From NCBI RefSeq assembly GCF_028858725.1, contig NC_084766.1:24220501-24284500 (forward strand): a DNA stretch of 64,000 nucleotides, given 5' to 3'. A program made the position numbers and the translations under genes. Within the stretch, counting starts at the first letter, position 1, and every line of letters begins with the position of its first letter. The DNA is from Colius striatus (taxonomy: Eukaryota > Chordata > Aves > Coliiformes > Coliidae). Shown here piece after piece: positions 1-13,200 of the stretch. A model generated the notes under the pieces. That model was given only the letters and a program-made list of their open reading frames with translations. It was not told the origin of the DNA and did not search any database.

Positions 1-3000
1 GCCCTCAAAGGCGGGTGCTGTATCCCAAAACTCATCCCGCTTGCTGCGCAGCTGCCCATCTGTCATGGGGTAGTCGCTCTTCCACTTGGGACGCTCCTTC
101 TTCAGCGGCTCATTGCGGCCTGCGGAAGGAGTGGGGGTTGCTCAGCCAAAGGATGGGGCTCCTCCTTGGGCCCTCCACTCCTACAGGCTCCTTGGGACCC
201 TTCACACCATGCACAGCAGCGTCCAAGGGATCACCCTGCCCAGCACAGGACAACACAGCCAGGGGCAATTTTGCTAACACTAGCCCTTGCCCAACATCCC
301 AGTTAGAGCAGCTGTCCCTCAAGTATCATCCTTTGTCCCACATTCGGGGGGGAGGGGGGGGGGGGGGGGGGGCGGGACACCAGCCCCTGCCCCCTAGGGT
401 GGCTGCAGGGCCTCAGGGCCCTTTGAGGCAGAGCAGTATTTATAGCTTGGGGAATTAGCCAGGAAATAAGCTGGTGTGTCAGAGAGGGAAGGGGATTACG
501 GGGGCTGAGTCGGAGCCCTGGAAGCGGGGGCAAGGACTTCACTGTCCTCTCTGCCCACTCTGGGGACAGCAGGCACACAGTGTCCAGAGCACTCGGGGGA
601 CAGAGGGCACTAGGGGAGGGTAGGGCGCTGCCAGTCTGCAGCATCCCCAGTGATGGGGTGAACTGTGCTGAATCTCCATGAAACAGCCCTGAACCACGTC
701 CCCAGGGCCCCCCAGCAGCCAGCACTGCCCAGGGCTCTGGGCCACCCCCATGTCAGGCCCACGGGGCCCTCTCCTCCCTACACCAGGACTGCGCCCCGTG
801 GGAACAGCCCCATCCCATCGGCCCCATGGCTTGAGCCGGACGCCTGGGGCAGGAAGGAGCTTTTGTCGCTTCCAGCTGAGCTGGGGACAATGAGTGACAA
901 CAGCTCCTTCCTGTCACCCGCTCTCCCTGAGGCAGCCAGCCGGCACCTTTCCTGTGGGGACTGCTGGTGGGGGCTGTGGAGCCCCAGCCAGGGAGGAAGG
1001 AAGCCTGTGCCCAGTGACCAGCCAGGCCAGCTGATGCCACACACCCCAGTCACTGCAGATGGCCACCGCTGCCAGCTGTGGGCTCAGACATGTTCCCCAG
1101 GCAGCTTTTCCTGGGCAAGCTTGTGGTGACACAAAGCACTACATGACCTTTTCCTTTTGTACCAGCCCCGTCCCACCCTGTCCAAGATCACTGGAACCAA
1201 CACAGCACCCACCTTCCCAGTTATCACCTATTCCAGAGCTCGACGCAACACTTGGCACCCACCCCATGAGGCAGGAGCTCAGGAACCCCGGGGCTGGAGC
1301 ATCTATGACAGGCAGCATCCTGCCCACAGCCACAGAGGAGTGAGAGCAGTCGGCTGGAGCCAGCGCTGCCAATTCAGCAGTCACAGTGCCGGGCAGGAGG
1401 GATTTGCAGCACTGCAGGACAGAGCAAGGTCGGAGGTGGCACCTGCCCCAGGAGGGGGGGTGGGACAGTGTCCGAGGCCAGCCTGAAGGACACAGACAGG
1501 ACCAGGACTCCATGCTGCTGGCTAGGGCACATGTCCTCACAGCTGGGACTCCTGTGCACAGCAGGACTCCCAGCCAGCAGCCTCGCCCCAGCTCTGCTTG
1601 CAGCATAGACAGGAGGCCAGCCCAGGGCAGGCAGCAGAATGGCAGCCGTGGGGCCCGGTCACAGCAGGGCGCAGGGACAGGTTGTGGTTGCCCGGTGAGG
1701 GCAGGCGTGCCCTGCAGCCTTGCCCAGGGAAGCAGGGGCTTAAGCCTCTTCTATTTATTGCTGCCGCCCAGCTGGGCCCTGCAGCCTCTAATCACCTCCT
1801 GCCGCTCTATTCCTGGCCCCTTGTGCAACGCTCCACAGCAGCACCGCCGGACAGGTCTGGCCGCTCGCTGTGCCCGGACTCGAGCCAACAGGATCTGGCT
1901 GGCAGCCTGCCTGCCTCCTGCCCTGTGCCTGCAGTGCCCTGCCTATGGCTCAGTCCACCACCCCCAGCTCCAGGCCACGAGGGCTGTGCCCCTGAGGCTC
2001 CCTGGCTGCAGGGCTCGCTCTCTGCCCAAACAGAGCCCTGGGGAACCCCAGGCAGCAGGTCCTGAGGGCCAGCTCAGCCCTGGAAGACATATCAGCCAGA
2101 TGGTATATGACATGGCTTCCAGAAGTGCTGGCTGGTCCCTTCGTGCTTGTCCTGCTGTGGCAAGTTGGTGACCCTGGGGACAACGCTGTCACCTGCTGCA
2201 GGGAGCCCTGGCAGGACCTCTCTACAAGCAGGAACGAGCAAGCCCCAGCCAGGGCAGGGGCTGTCTGGGCAAGCAGCTGCTTAGCAGAGGTGGGCAGGCA
2301 GAGCACCCCTCCCCATCCTTGTCTGCCAGTGTCCCTTTAGTGAGGGCAGCTGCAGCCTTGCCTCATCCTCCACCACCTGCTGAGCAGCTTCCATGGGCTG
2401 GTGACACCACGAAAGCACGGGCAGGAACCAGCCTGGGCACCCCAGCACCAGGGATGGCCCCACTCTCCCAGGAAGGCAGCAGCAGTTGCCAGAAGGACCA
2501 GGAAAGCCTGGCAGGGAGCGAGTAGTGGTGATGGAGACAGACTCTCAGTCAGATGTCAGCTACAGGAGGGGAGCACACGGATCCCAGATCTTAGGATCTG
2601 ACTCTCTGCAGCCACAGCAACCCCAAGTTATGAGGCAATGGCTACACACCCCCGACACGCTGAGGGAACAGTTAGCCAGGGACTGACACCTACAAGAAGG
2701 CACCTGCACCCTTGTGGGCCTGAGTGTGTTGGAGTGGGGGTCTGCAGCTCCAGAGGGAGTGCTGGCATAGCTGGAGCCATGCATGGTAAGGACGACAGCA
2801 GGCACAGTCGGAGCCGGCAGCCACGGCACCCCACACGTGTTCCCAGAGCAGCAGGCTCCGTCCCACGGGAAAACCTCTCTCCCTCCCGCACCCCAGCTGC
2901 GGGCGAGGGCCGGGACGCCCCGTCCCTGGGCACACGCTTCCTGCTCCTCCTCTCCTGCCGCCTACCACCACCTTGCCATAAACACGGTAATTACCGTACG

Positions 3001-3746
3001 ATTGCACAGGTCGGGGAGGCGGGCGAGGGGAAGGCAAGCGTGATTCACCCCGCCGGCCCACGTCTCCTCCGCCAGCAGGTAGCCGTTCCCATGCCCGTAG
3101 CCTCCGGGACCCTCCAGGGATGCCGAGGAGGTGCTCGGCTAATCGGCTGCCGCCGCTGCCCTCCGGCCCGGCGCAGCCGCTTCCTGCCCACCCCCCGCGG
3201 CCGAGTCCCGGCACCTCCCGAAGCCCCGGAGAGCCAGGACGTGGTTGTCCCCGTCGGCAGTAGTCCGGTGTACGGGCAGCACCGACCCCGCCAGGAACAC
3301 AGCAGTTTGCGGGATGCGGCGTGGCGGGGGACGCTGCCGAGCCCAAACTGAGGCTACGGGCCACCCTGTAGCCCCCGCCCCAGGAAACCCACTCCACGGG
3401 AGGAGCCGGAGACCGGCGGGTCTGGGCAGGACGCGCCGTGCATCCCGGCCCTGACCCTGCAGCCTCCCCCGGGCGCGCCGGGACGGGCACCGCGGCACCT
3501 GCCCGTTCCGAGGACCGCGTACCGAACCGGGACCCCCAGGGGGCACAGAACGCGCCCCCCCACCCGCCCCACAGACTGCGCCCCGCCGCTGTCCCCGCTC
3601 TCTCCGCGCCCGTCCCGCGCCGGTGCCCGCCATCCCGTAGGTGCCCAGGCAGGCGGGCGGCGGGCCCGGCCCCGCTCACCTGCTCGCTTGCGGGGGTTCT
3701 CGGCGGCGGGCCGCTCCCGGCGCTGCCGCCCCACGCAGCCGCCCAT
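1..3746 (-). CDS. UBTD1: UBTD1, ubiquitin domain-containing protein 1 (N-terminal part, two exons)
   Basis: Two coding exons on the minus strand: exon 1 at 3746-3680 (67 nt, donor GTGAGC) and exon 2 from 119 to beyond position 1 (acceptor CAG at 122-120). Exon 1 encodes [20 protein letters not shown] and onward; exon 2 continues with [20 protein letters not shown] and then the [12 protein letters not shown] stretch. Both match the recalled human UBTD1 N-terminus, apart from small changes such as MGGC for MGNC. The split Gly codon is rejoined in frame. The family protein is about 227 aa; its C-terminal ubiquitin-like domain lies outside the window. The Met-Gly-Gly-Cys start fits N-myristoylation at Gly2 with a possible palmitoylated Cys4, which would place it at membranes (inference). 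UBTD1 is known to bind UBE2D-type E2 enzymes and to influence p53 and YAP turnover. It is head-to-head with MMS19, with 484 bp between the two start codons. Confidence 0.95.
346..372. repeat. poly(G) run
   Basis: Seven G, one A, then 19 consecutive G inside UBTD1 intron 1. This is a simple homopolymer tract; its exact length may be uncertain because sequencing of such runs is error-prone. Confidence 0.9.
2984..2997. promoter_or_regulatory. 14-bp perfect palindrome with homeodomain-type core
   Basis: ACGGTAATTACCGT reads the same on both strands. The TAATTA core is the classical paired homeodomain half-site arrangement. It lies at the edge of the CpG island, about 690 bp inside UBTD1 intron 1. 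Function is inferred only from the motif. Confidence 0.35.
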
Positions 3747-4230
3747 GGCGGGGCTGGACAGCGGCGGCGCTCGGCATGGGGACGGGCCGGTTCCGCGCCG
3801 CAGCACCGACCGCGGGGCCCGCCGCCCTGCAGCCGCCGCGCCCGGCTCCGAGCACCGGCGTCGCCGTGCAGCCGCCGCGCCCGGCTCTGAGCGCCGGGGC
3901 CGCCCCGCCGACGGAGACACCCCGCGCCGCGCCGCGCCCCTCCCCTCCAGGTGCGCATGTGACCGCCCGCACCGGCACCGCCACCGGCGCCGCCCACGTG
4001 CGCGCGCCTGCCGCCGCCGCACTTTTGTCCCCTCCGCCCCGCCGTAGCGCGCGCGCGGATCCCTCCGCCCCGCGGGTGGGCGTGGGAGGGGGCGTGGGGG
4101 GGTGGTGCTCCCGCTGCGCGCGTGCGCGGCGCGTGCCCGCGCCCGGTCTCCTCCCCCTGCCGCGGCGCGAGGCCCCGGCGCATGCGCGCGGCGGGACGGC
4201 CGGCGGCCGCTGCCCTGCGCGCGGGGTGTC
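3747..4230. promoter_or_regulatory. Bidirectional CpG-island promoter of UBTD1 and MMS19
   Basis: This 484-bp interval lies between the UBTD1 start codon (minus, 3746) and the MMS19 start codon (plus, 4231). It is extremely GC- and CpG-rich, with no TATA box seen at a useful distance. It contains a perfect NRF1 core near the MMS19 side, a CACGTG E-box near 3998 and several GC boxes. The head-to-head arrangement and lack of other sequence between the genes imply a shared promoter; the transcription start sites themselves cannot be read from sequence. Confidence 0.8.
4178..4187. promoter_or_regulatory. NRF1-type site
   Basis: GCGCATGCGC is the palindromic core bound by NRF1 at many housekeeping promoters. 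It sits 44-53 bp upstream of the MMS19 start codon. Confidence 0.6.
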
Positions 4231-7200
4231 ATGGCGGCGGCCGGGGCCGACGCGGGAGCTGAGGCGCTCGCCGCCTCCGTCCAGGACTTCGTGGCTGGGA
4301 AGCGGGACGGCAGCGCCGCGGAGGTGGCGGCAGGTACCAGGCGGGCGGGGCGGGGCCGGGCCGGGCCTCAGGCGGGCGCGGTGGGGCGGGACGCGGGGGT
4401 GTGGGAGGGGCTTTGCGCGGGAGCGTGGGGCTGCGGGGCAGGGCGCGAGGCGTGGGCACGGCTTGTGCGGCCGGGCACGGCTTGTGCGGCCGGGCACGGG
4501 GCTGCAGTGCGGAGCTCGGCTGTGGGGAATGGGGAGGGCCTGCGGCTGCGAGCTGGGCCTTGGAGGGCGGGCTGAGTAGTAGGGGCTGTGCGGGAGGTGT
4601 GGGGGGCGGCCGGGGTGAGAGGCTCTGGGGGCGAGGCAGAGGCGGGTGTGGGCGAATGCGGGGTGGTCGGCAGCTCGGGGGGAGGCAGAGTTGTGGGGCT
4701 GAGGGATGGATCAGAGTTTTAGATGGCGGGTCCAGAGCATGGCAGGGGATCGAAGGTGTTCAGTCTGCTGGCAGTGCCAAGGGCAGCCCTGGAGTAGGGA
4801 ATGGGGCTTCAGGGCCGGGGGGGACACTGCGGTTTTCTGGGCTCCCCAGCTCAAGAGGGACAGGGAACTGCTGGAGAGAGGCCAGCGCAGGGCCACCAAG
4901 ATGATCAGGGGACTGGAGCATCATTCTTATGAGGAAGGGTTGTGGGAACTGAGTCTGTTTAGCCTGGAGAAGAAGAGAATGAGAGGGAAGCTCATGAACA
5001 CCTATAAGTAACCTAAAGGGTGAGTGTCAGGAGGATGGGGTAACACTTTTTTTAGTGTCTAGTGACAGGACAAGGGGTAATGGGCAAAAGCTGGAACACA
5101 AAAAGTTCCGCTTAAACACAAGAAAAAAATTCTTTGCTGTTGAGGTGAGGGAGCCCTGGCACAGGCTGCCCAGGGAGGGTGTGGAGGCTCTTTTTCTGGA
5201 GGTTTCCAAACTCATTTGGACATGTTCCTGAGTGACCTGATTGATGGGAACCTGCTTTAGCAGGGGGTTGGGCTGGTTGATCTCAACCCCCACCATTCTG
5301 TGATTCTGTGACACGGCATGGGCTGTGTGAACTGATGGGAGCATGAGGCTGCAGGCCCAGCACAGGAGGTTTGGGGTGCAGTGGGAGCTGCTGTAAGTGT
5401 TATTTGGTGTGGCTGGCCAGGGGGGATGGCAGGAAAAGTGCCAGTGGGAAGAGAGCTGCTGGCCCTGCTGAAGTGCCATGCAAGGTGACTGATGTGCACG
5501 CTTTGCTTACCCCTGCTTCTGGGGCCCAGGCTCTGACTGCCCTCACAGTGGTTTTGTGTCCTTTTCTGGCAGGGCCTGAAGCGTTAGGTTTTCTTGGATA
5601 ATTTATCTTTCTGCTTTGAGCAGCAACTTGGTGACTTTGTTACATTAGGGATTTTCAGTTTCAGGAATGTGGCTTTCTAAGGATGAGGCAGTGTGTTTGT
5701 GTTTCTAGGCAGTGGCTTCAGCACGGCCTGCAGAGGAGTTGCAGAAGCAGAGGAGGACTGTGTAGGTTACATTACACATAGAGGTGGCTTATAGACCTTT
5801 ACCAAGACTGAGGGGTTGTGAAGTGATCCGGTTGTGAGCTGATCCATGGTATCTTGGTGATGAGATGAGGCGGTGAAATGGGAAGGTAACCCAATGGCCT
5901 GTGTAACACAAAGTGAAGAACACCAAGGAAATCTGAGGGATTCACTTAATTGTGTGACATTCAAGATGCTGCAAAAGAGTTACAGAAAGCCTCTGCCATA
6001 TTTGGGATAGAGGCAGGGAAAAGTAACATTACAACTGCCATTGTCATCTGTGGTCGTGGTACAGAAGTGCGCAGAGTGAGTTTTGTCTTGTCAAAGACAT
6101 TCAAAGAGAAGAGCCCACCCCCACAGCCCCCAGGCTCTCCTCAGCCATATTGTGCTTGTGACCAACCCACACTTTGACAAGTGAGGGAGCTGGCAAGTGT
6201 CCTTTGGCCCCTCTGACCTCATATAGGATCAGAAAGTATTCAGTTGCATCATGTATCCTTGAGCGAAGGGGGAAGCTTTTTCCCAACCTTGTGTCTGTTG
6301 TGCAATTGTTGGGAAGAAGGCCTTTGAGCTTCTCCCATGTGCTGCTGAGGACTAAACTGAGCATAACCTGGCAAGTGAGAGAAAGGCCTCAGTGCTGTCG
6401 TGGGCAGCTTGGGCTGCACAGGTCAGTGGGTGGCAGAAGGAGGCTGAGATTTTTATTAAAAGCTGGAAAAAAAAGGACATTGCTGTTACAGAAACCCATT
6501 GCACACTCCCTGTGAATACTGTGCTCACGTTAGAACGGTGTGGGGGAGACAGTGGAAAGCCTGCAGAAGTGAATAATGTCTGGAAGGACACTGTGAAAGG
6601 GGGGAAGAGGTGTCAGGAAAGAGAGCAGAGTAGTTGCAGGTATTAATGCAGCCTCTGGGACTATGGGAACACACGAATAGGAAGGCAGCCCTCCTGCTAA
6701 AGGGAGTGCTGGCAAGTTAACCTCAGGGATGTGCTGCTGCCAGATGTGGAGGCAGAAGTTTCTGGGGCTCACTGCTGTGCTGATGAGGCAGGTCCAATGA
6801 CAGCTGTGCCTGTGCTTAAGCTGTGGCCCGCACAGCTCTGCCTGCGAGCAGGAGGCCACTGGTGGCTCACACTGGAAGGGCCACTCCACGTGAGGCAAAG
6901 GGGTCCCCTACCCCTCCCACGGCCCTGAGAGCAGGGCCAGTACTCAGCCCGAGTTTGAACAGTGAGAGACCAGGGTGGTTTGATCATTGCACCTCAACTC
7001 CTTCCTGTTTATAAGGAAACCAGCAGCTTTCTGTAGCTGCTGCTTTCGGTGTCTGACAACACAGAGGGGCAGAGTGCTTGGCCACAGAGAGCGTTTGTCT
7101 CAGTCCTTCTGGTGCCCCTGAGCCACTGGGGAGGGCTTCTGAGGAGCTCGCAGAGTGAGGTGCTGGGTGTGAATTGCTCTCCCAGCAGCCTGCTCTGCTT

Positions 7201-10200
7201 GGTGCTGGTGCACAGCATCCACTTGCTGCTCTGCTGTTGTTCCACTACAAGAGATTTTACCAGCACTGTACCCTTCTTCAGCCTGTGCCTGTCGACTCTG
7301 TGACCTGCTGGGCTCCTTGCAGCTTCCCATGTCTGTTCTGTCCCTCAGCCCAGGCTCCCTATCCCCACTGTGCGAAGCAGGAGCAGGATTGGAGTGGTGG
7401 AGTTAGGGCTGCCTGCTGTCAGGAAACAGAAATCCCTTCTCCCATCCCCAGAGGCCACTCTCTGATCAACAGTGTGACTTAATGCTGACATTAAGTGCTG
7501 AGGAAGAACTGGTAAATGCTTGCAATGGCAAGAGACAATGGCTGAGCAATCCCTAGGAAAGCCCCAAATGAAACCTTTAGGCTTCTGAGGAAGTGGGTGC
7601 CCTGTCAGTTGTGCAGGCAAGACTTCAGCAAGGCAGAGGTACGAAGAGAGCCCTCGAGTGCCCAGAAGTGCTACTGGGCAAGTTCTGTCAGTCTCAGTGA
7701 CTGGAACGTACTTTTTTTTTTTTCTTTTTTTGTTTGGAGGAAACCTGTTTTGTTCAGGTAGAGGGCGAGGGATGCTGCTTGTTCTCAGCAATGTCTCTTG
7801 CTACCTGAGCTACAGGTTAGGGGTCTGGAGGTGAGGCAGTCCCTTACCTCCCCACCCCGTGTCTGACCACCGGACATACTCAGAGCTTTCCAACTGGAAA
7901 GGCATCACGCTGGCAGTGCGTGGTGGAAGTGGGGAACCTGCCCTTCTGCCAAGGCTCATGTAGGATGCAGCAGGTTCTTACCAAAACCTCCCTAGAAGTG
8001 ACTCTTCCTCCAGTTGAGTTGCAAGGCAGAAGGTGAGTGAGGCAACCTGGTGGGGTGTCTCTGAGTCAAAGCTGGAAACAGGCTCCAGGAGTCCCAACAC
8101 TTCATCTTCCTCTGCCCACAGAGCTGCCCTCCTCCCTGCCCTCCGTCTTGGAGGGAGTTTGTGCAAGTCTTGTTCAGCATGGTGCAGAGGTGGCAGAGCC
8201 AAGGTGGGCAGCTGGGTGATTGCTAGTTTGCTCAGCCTCTTCTGTCTTGGGAAGCACCTGGGGAGCTGTCCTCTGTCTATTCTCAGCTTGCTCATGTTGG
8301 AAAAGTGATTTTTGGCATCTCAGCAAAGCAGAGCACAGTGAGGCATTTCTGGGGAGCCATGCATTGGTCATGGATGCAGCCAGGCTGCGTCAAGAGGGCA
8401 GAGGCAACATGCTGGCAAGTTTCCCCTGGCTGCTTACTCTCGATCCCAGGCGTGTTTGCAGGCAGGACTGGAGGCAGGAGCTGAACTCACCCAGCTCTTG
8501 TGGTGCTTCATGAGGTGCCAGCAGCCAGGCAGCCTTCCCTGCTGGCCTGCTGGGGCCCTTCCCACAGCCTGGCAGCCTCATTGGTTTACTCTCTTTCCCT
8601 CCTTTCTCCAGGGCTGAAAGATGGAAGCTGGACTGTACTGCAGCTTGTTGAAGCTCTGGGGTAAGAAAAGCCTGAAACATGTGTTACATTGTGTAAAGAG
8701 CTTGCAGAGGAGATTCCCTCCAGGAGAGCCGGGGAGAAGGAAAAGCATGCTCATCCAGGATGGTGTTTGGCCTCCCAGGACCTGTTTGGGAAAGAGTGAG
8801 GCTGGAGCAGCTCACACAGCTGCATGTCACCATGTTACCAGTGGCTGGCACTCTGCTTTGGCTTCTGTCTCCAAGCTGTCATGGCCTCGGACTCACAGAG
8901 GCTCGTTTCTCCCAAGCTGGGGGCTGAGTTTGCATCATTGTAAGAGGCTTTGCCTTTTTCCAGCTCTTGTGGTCTCAAGAACCAGAGTTTCAGGTGCAGA
9001 GCACAGTGCAAGAGCAATTTCTTGGTCTGGCTTGAGAAGCTGAGTGGATTGCTGCGTGGCTGTGTGGCCGGCTGTGTGTGTGCAGCGCAGTCAGGGACAG
9101 GGGAGTCTGGCTGCTCTTACCCTGCCCATGAGTCAGGGCCCTGCCCAGACTGTTTTTATGGAGTGTCTGCACAGGATGTGTTTCCTGCTCCCGTGTCTCT
9201 GCTCACAACAAGCCTCTTGGGCTCTCTCCCCACTCGGGCCAGGTCATGCCTGGAGAACACAGATCCTCGGACACGAGGGCGAGGCATCCAGCTGCTGTCA
9301 CAGGTCCTGCTCCAGTGCTACTCCCTGCTCCAGGAGAAGGAAGGTAAGGGCTGCTGCAGCAGGTCAGAGGCAAAGCCTGTACCTCCAATGTCTGCCCTGC
9401 AGCTGGCAAAGGGATTGATTTAGCACCATGGCAGCTTTGTATATGCCTTTCAAGAGTCAAAGTCCAAAGGGGCCATGGGGCCTCATGCTGTTGCCTTTCT
9501 GCCAACCCCACCACCCCTGAACACGCCAAGGCCCCGGACTGCAGCCAGTGCCCCCAGCAGTGTGTGGGTGCTGTGCACCCTGGTGTGCTCAGCACCACGT
9601 GGGATGCCTTGGGGACACATCTGCCTGTCAAAATCCTGGGGTGGTGAATCAGTGCAGGAAAACCCTTGTTCACAAAGCGAGTGAGACCACATCCCTACAC
9701 CCTGCCCAGGTTAACTCTGGGGGAACCCTGAGGCCTGTGAGGAAGGGAAATCAGTATAAGGATGAGAGTGAAGGGCTGGGGTGGGAGAGACAGATGCCCC
9801 ATTCATGGAGGCAAGGAGGAGGTTTGGCTGTGTTAAATGCCCTAAAGTCACTGGCTGGTGGTGGGGGAAGCCAGTAAGTGCTGCCAAACGTAGACTTGGA
9901 CCTGTGAGCCTTGCCGATGGGTAGCTGAACCTGTGCCAGCAGGCTGGCAAGATCAGGGTTCCAGCTAGTAAGTGCAGTGGAGGACGGGAAGGATGGAAGT
10001 AAAAGGTGCTCAGTCCTTGGCATTTGGCTGCCAGTCTCAGACTGGTGCCAGGTAGGGCTGAGAGCAGCTGTGAAGAGAGAGTACGGCCAGACCAGCTCCT
10101 GGTGTAGTTGGAGTCAGGCGTGATGTCTGTGCTGGGGGCTGGGGAGCTCCGGAGGGGCAGCTGGAGTTGGGGAGTGTCAGTGGGGACGCTGGGCAGGGTC

Positions 10201-13200
10201 AGGGCAGCTGAACTGGGTTGGAGCCAAGTCAGCAGGAGCTCTGGAGGAGGGTGGGCAGAGCCGGCTCCAGGGCTGGGCACGGTGGCAGCTGGGAAACCCG
10301 CAGCTCGGCCCGCCCCTCCTCGTGTCCCTCCTCACGCAGTTCACTTGTCAGGCGCTGTGTCAGGCCGCCTCGCGGGGGTGAGTTTCTGCAGGGGCTGTGG
10401 GCACAGGATGCTGTCAGCCGGCTCTTCCAGTCCGCTTCCTGTGGCCTCTCCCCGGGGCCGGGGCGTGCAGGCGCCTGTGGCCGTGAGTCAGGGGCCGGGA
10501 ACGCGTGTTGGAGCCGGGTGCGGGGCAGCCGGAGGTGCAGGAGCTGCTCCCGCCCCGCGCCGTCCTCCCGCCCCTGCTGAGCGGGCGCTTGCTGGGGGCT
10601 GCACACACGCGTCCGGGCAGGCTGGGGCATGCGCTTGCCGGCGGCTACAGCGCCTCAGCAGCAGCCGGGGGTGCTGCCCCGCGACGCTCGGGTGTGGGTT
10701 GTTCACGGGGGAGGGCAAAGGCGTTGGAGCCAGGGCGTGCCCCCGGCAGTGGCAGTTTGTCCCGCTCAGCAGCCTGCGGTGTGCCAGCTCTCCATCTGGC
10801 TGCTGGCAGAGCAGCTGCGCTCCCCGAGACTAACACACGTTGCTGTCTGTTTCTGACAGTGCTCCATCTGGTCCTGTTCTATGAGAACCGGCTGCAAGAT
10901 CATCACCTTGTGATCCCCTCGGTGCTCCAAGGCCTCCGAGCGCTGGTGAGCTCACACTGCCCAGCCCCGCAGCACCGGGATGTGCTCCACAACAGTGCCA
11001 GGGAGGTGCAACACCTGGGTACAGGTTGAAGCAGCGTATGGAGCTGGGCCCAGCTGGGCTGTCAGCTCCTGCCTGTGGTGTTGCCCTGTCTCCTCCCCAC
11101 TCCTGCTGTGCAGAGAGCCAGGGGAGAGGAGACGGCCTTCATTGCCTGCCCCCTTGATTTCGTGCTGTTACATGGCTGCCGTCACGGTTTTCGCATGCTT
11201 GCTTTTTTCCTGTCCCCAGAGCATGTGTGAGGTGCTGTCCCCAGGGCTAGCGGTGTCTGTCCTCAAAGCCATCTTCCAGGAGGTGCATGTGCAGGTGAGC
11301 CATGTGATTTCCCACCTTGCTGGGGGTGTGGGGAGGGCTGGGCTGCCTGTCCCGTGGGCCAGGCGCATGCTGCAGCGCTGTGCAGAGCTCCTGTTGAGCT
11401 TGCAGACTGCACGGCTCACTGCAGAGCGTCCTATTGGCCCTTGGTCCTCTCTTCTCTCAGCCCCAGGGCAGTTATTTCCTTTGCTCTGTTCCTCAGGCTG
11501 TGTTTTAAGTGCCCTCAGCACCCAAATTCTCCTCCAGTTTTAGATTGCTCATGCTGGGGAGGCCTTGGGCAGTGCGTGCAGCCCTGGCCTGACTGTGATG
11601 GTGCATTCGTGTAGCCGTGGCCACACTCATGTTCTGTTGCCATGGCTTTGCATGTGGTGAATGGGACCGGTGCCAGGAAGCAGCAGCTGAGCTGCTGGGA
11701 GTTTTGCTCTTGAGTGGTGGGTCACAAGGCTGTGTGGTGTGTGAAAGTTTGTTTTGATTGTTCTGCTCCTCTCACCAGTCCCTGCTGCAGCTGGACCGAC
11801 ACACAGTATACAGCATCATCACCAACTTCATGGGCAGTCGAGAGGAAGGTGAGAGGGCAGATGACAGAGCCACCCTGGGGCTGGCTGGGCTGGGAGGATG
11901 GCTCACTGTCACCTTTGTTGCTCTGCCTGGGGAGAGCTGGAGGGGCTGCAGTGCTAGGAAAGCCGGGCTGATTTCGTGCCACATTGGTGGGGTCTGGTGT
12001 CCTACATCTGCTCATGCTCCTTCTTCCTGCAGAGCTGAAAGGCCTCGGTGCCGACTTCACCTTCGGCTTCATCCAGGTGATGGATGGGGAGAAGGATCCC
12101 CGGAACCTGCTGGTGGCCTTCCAGATTGTGCGTGACCTCATTGCCAAGGACTATGCCCTGGGTGAGCCCGTCCCTGCCGTGCAATGCTGACTGGGGGACA
12201 CCTTACTTTTTCTCTCAGCTGTTGGAGGGACGGCCCTTGGGTCTGGCCAGGGCTGGGGTTGCCCCTGACATGCTTTAGGAGCTGCAGAGCCAGCCTGCCT
12301 TTTTTGCCCAGCATCTCTGCTCACATCCTCTGTCCTTGCAGGTCCCTTTGTGGAGGAACTGTTTGAAGTGACATCGTGTTACTTCCCCATTGATTTTACT
12401 CCCGTGAGTGAGTTTGCTCTGTGCCACAGCCTCTTCTAGTGTTTTCTTGGGGGGCCATATCCACTCCTTCAGGGGGAAGGTGGGAAAGGTGGTCAGGAGT
12501 CTTGGCTGGGCAGTGTTTAGCTGTGACCTGTGGTACTCAGGCTGACAGGCTGGTGCTGAGCTGGCAGCAGGAGCTGGTGTGGCTCCCTGGAGATGAGGTG
12601 GTGGCCTTAGCTGATGACTGGGCTGAGAGGTTTCCTGACATGCTCTCTCTACTTCCCTTCCAGCCCCCCAATGACCCTCATGGCATCCAGAGAGAAGACC
12701 TGATCCTGAGCCTCCGGGCTGTACTGGCCTCCACACCCCAGTTTGCTGAGGTAGGAGTCTCCTGGGGGCTTCTTAAGCATCCCACTGTTCCTCGAGCACA
12801 GGTTGCATATTGTAGTGCTGCAGCTCCTGCTATGGCTCCATGGAACCAGGAGTCTGCACTATGGCAGCCCTGTCTCCTCTGGGGCTGGGCATGGGGAGAG
12901 TGCTGACACAGACACCCTGGGAAGGGGCTGCCTGTTGCAGGTATCCCTCCACCTCTGCTCTCCGGGCAGAGGCTGAGCTTACAGCCCTGCAGGGTCATGG
13001 ACAAGGTGGTGCAAAGCGTGGGCTGAGTCTTAAGTGCCTCTCTCTGCAGTTCCTCCTTCCTCTGCTCATCGAGAAGATGGACTCGGAGCTGCAAAGTGCC
13101 AAGCTTGATTCCCTACAGACTCTGGTAAGGAGGGATCCTCTATTCTCTTCATCCCACAGCTGGGCTGGGACAGCAGCAGCCTCCTCTGAGCCCTTTTCCC

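Larger units (their letters stand above)
120..3679 (-). other. UBTD1 intron 1
   Basis: This 3.56-kb intron separates the first two UBTD1 coding exons. It is GC-rich throughout, and the last 700-800 bp before exon 1 (about 2850-3679) belong to the promoter CpG island. Apart from a G homopolymer near 346-372 and a short palindrome at 2984-2997, I see no repeat family or RNA gene. The many open frames here and in the next few hundred bases are products of high GC and have no protein resemblance that I can recognise. Confidence 0.75.

Noticed and set aside
2690-4183. 497-codon open frame on the minus strand, and a 292-codon frame at 3354-4232
   Set aside because: Both cross the UBTD1/MMS19 CpG island, where stop codons are scarce. 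They are Arg/Ala/Gly-rich without recognisable domains. Only the 22 codons of UBTD1 exon 1 inside the second frame are real.
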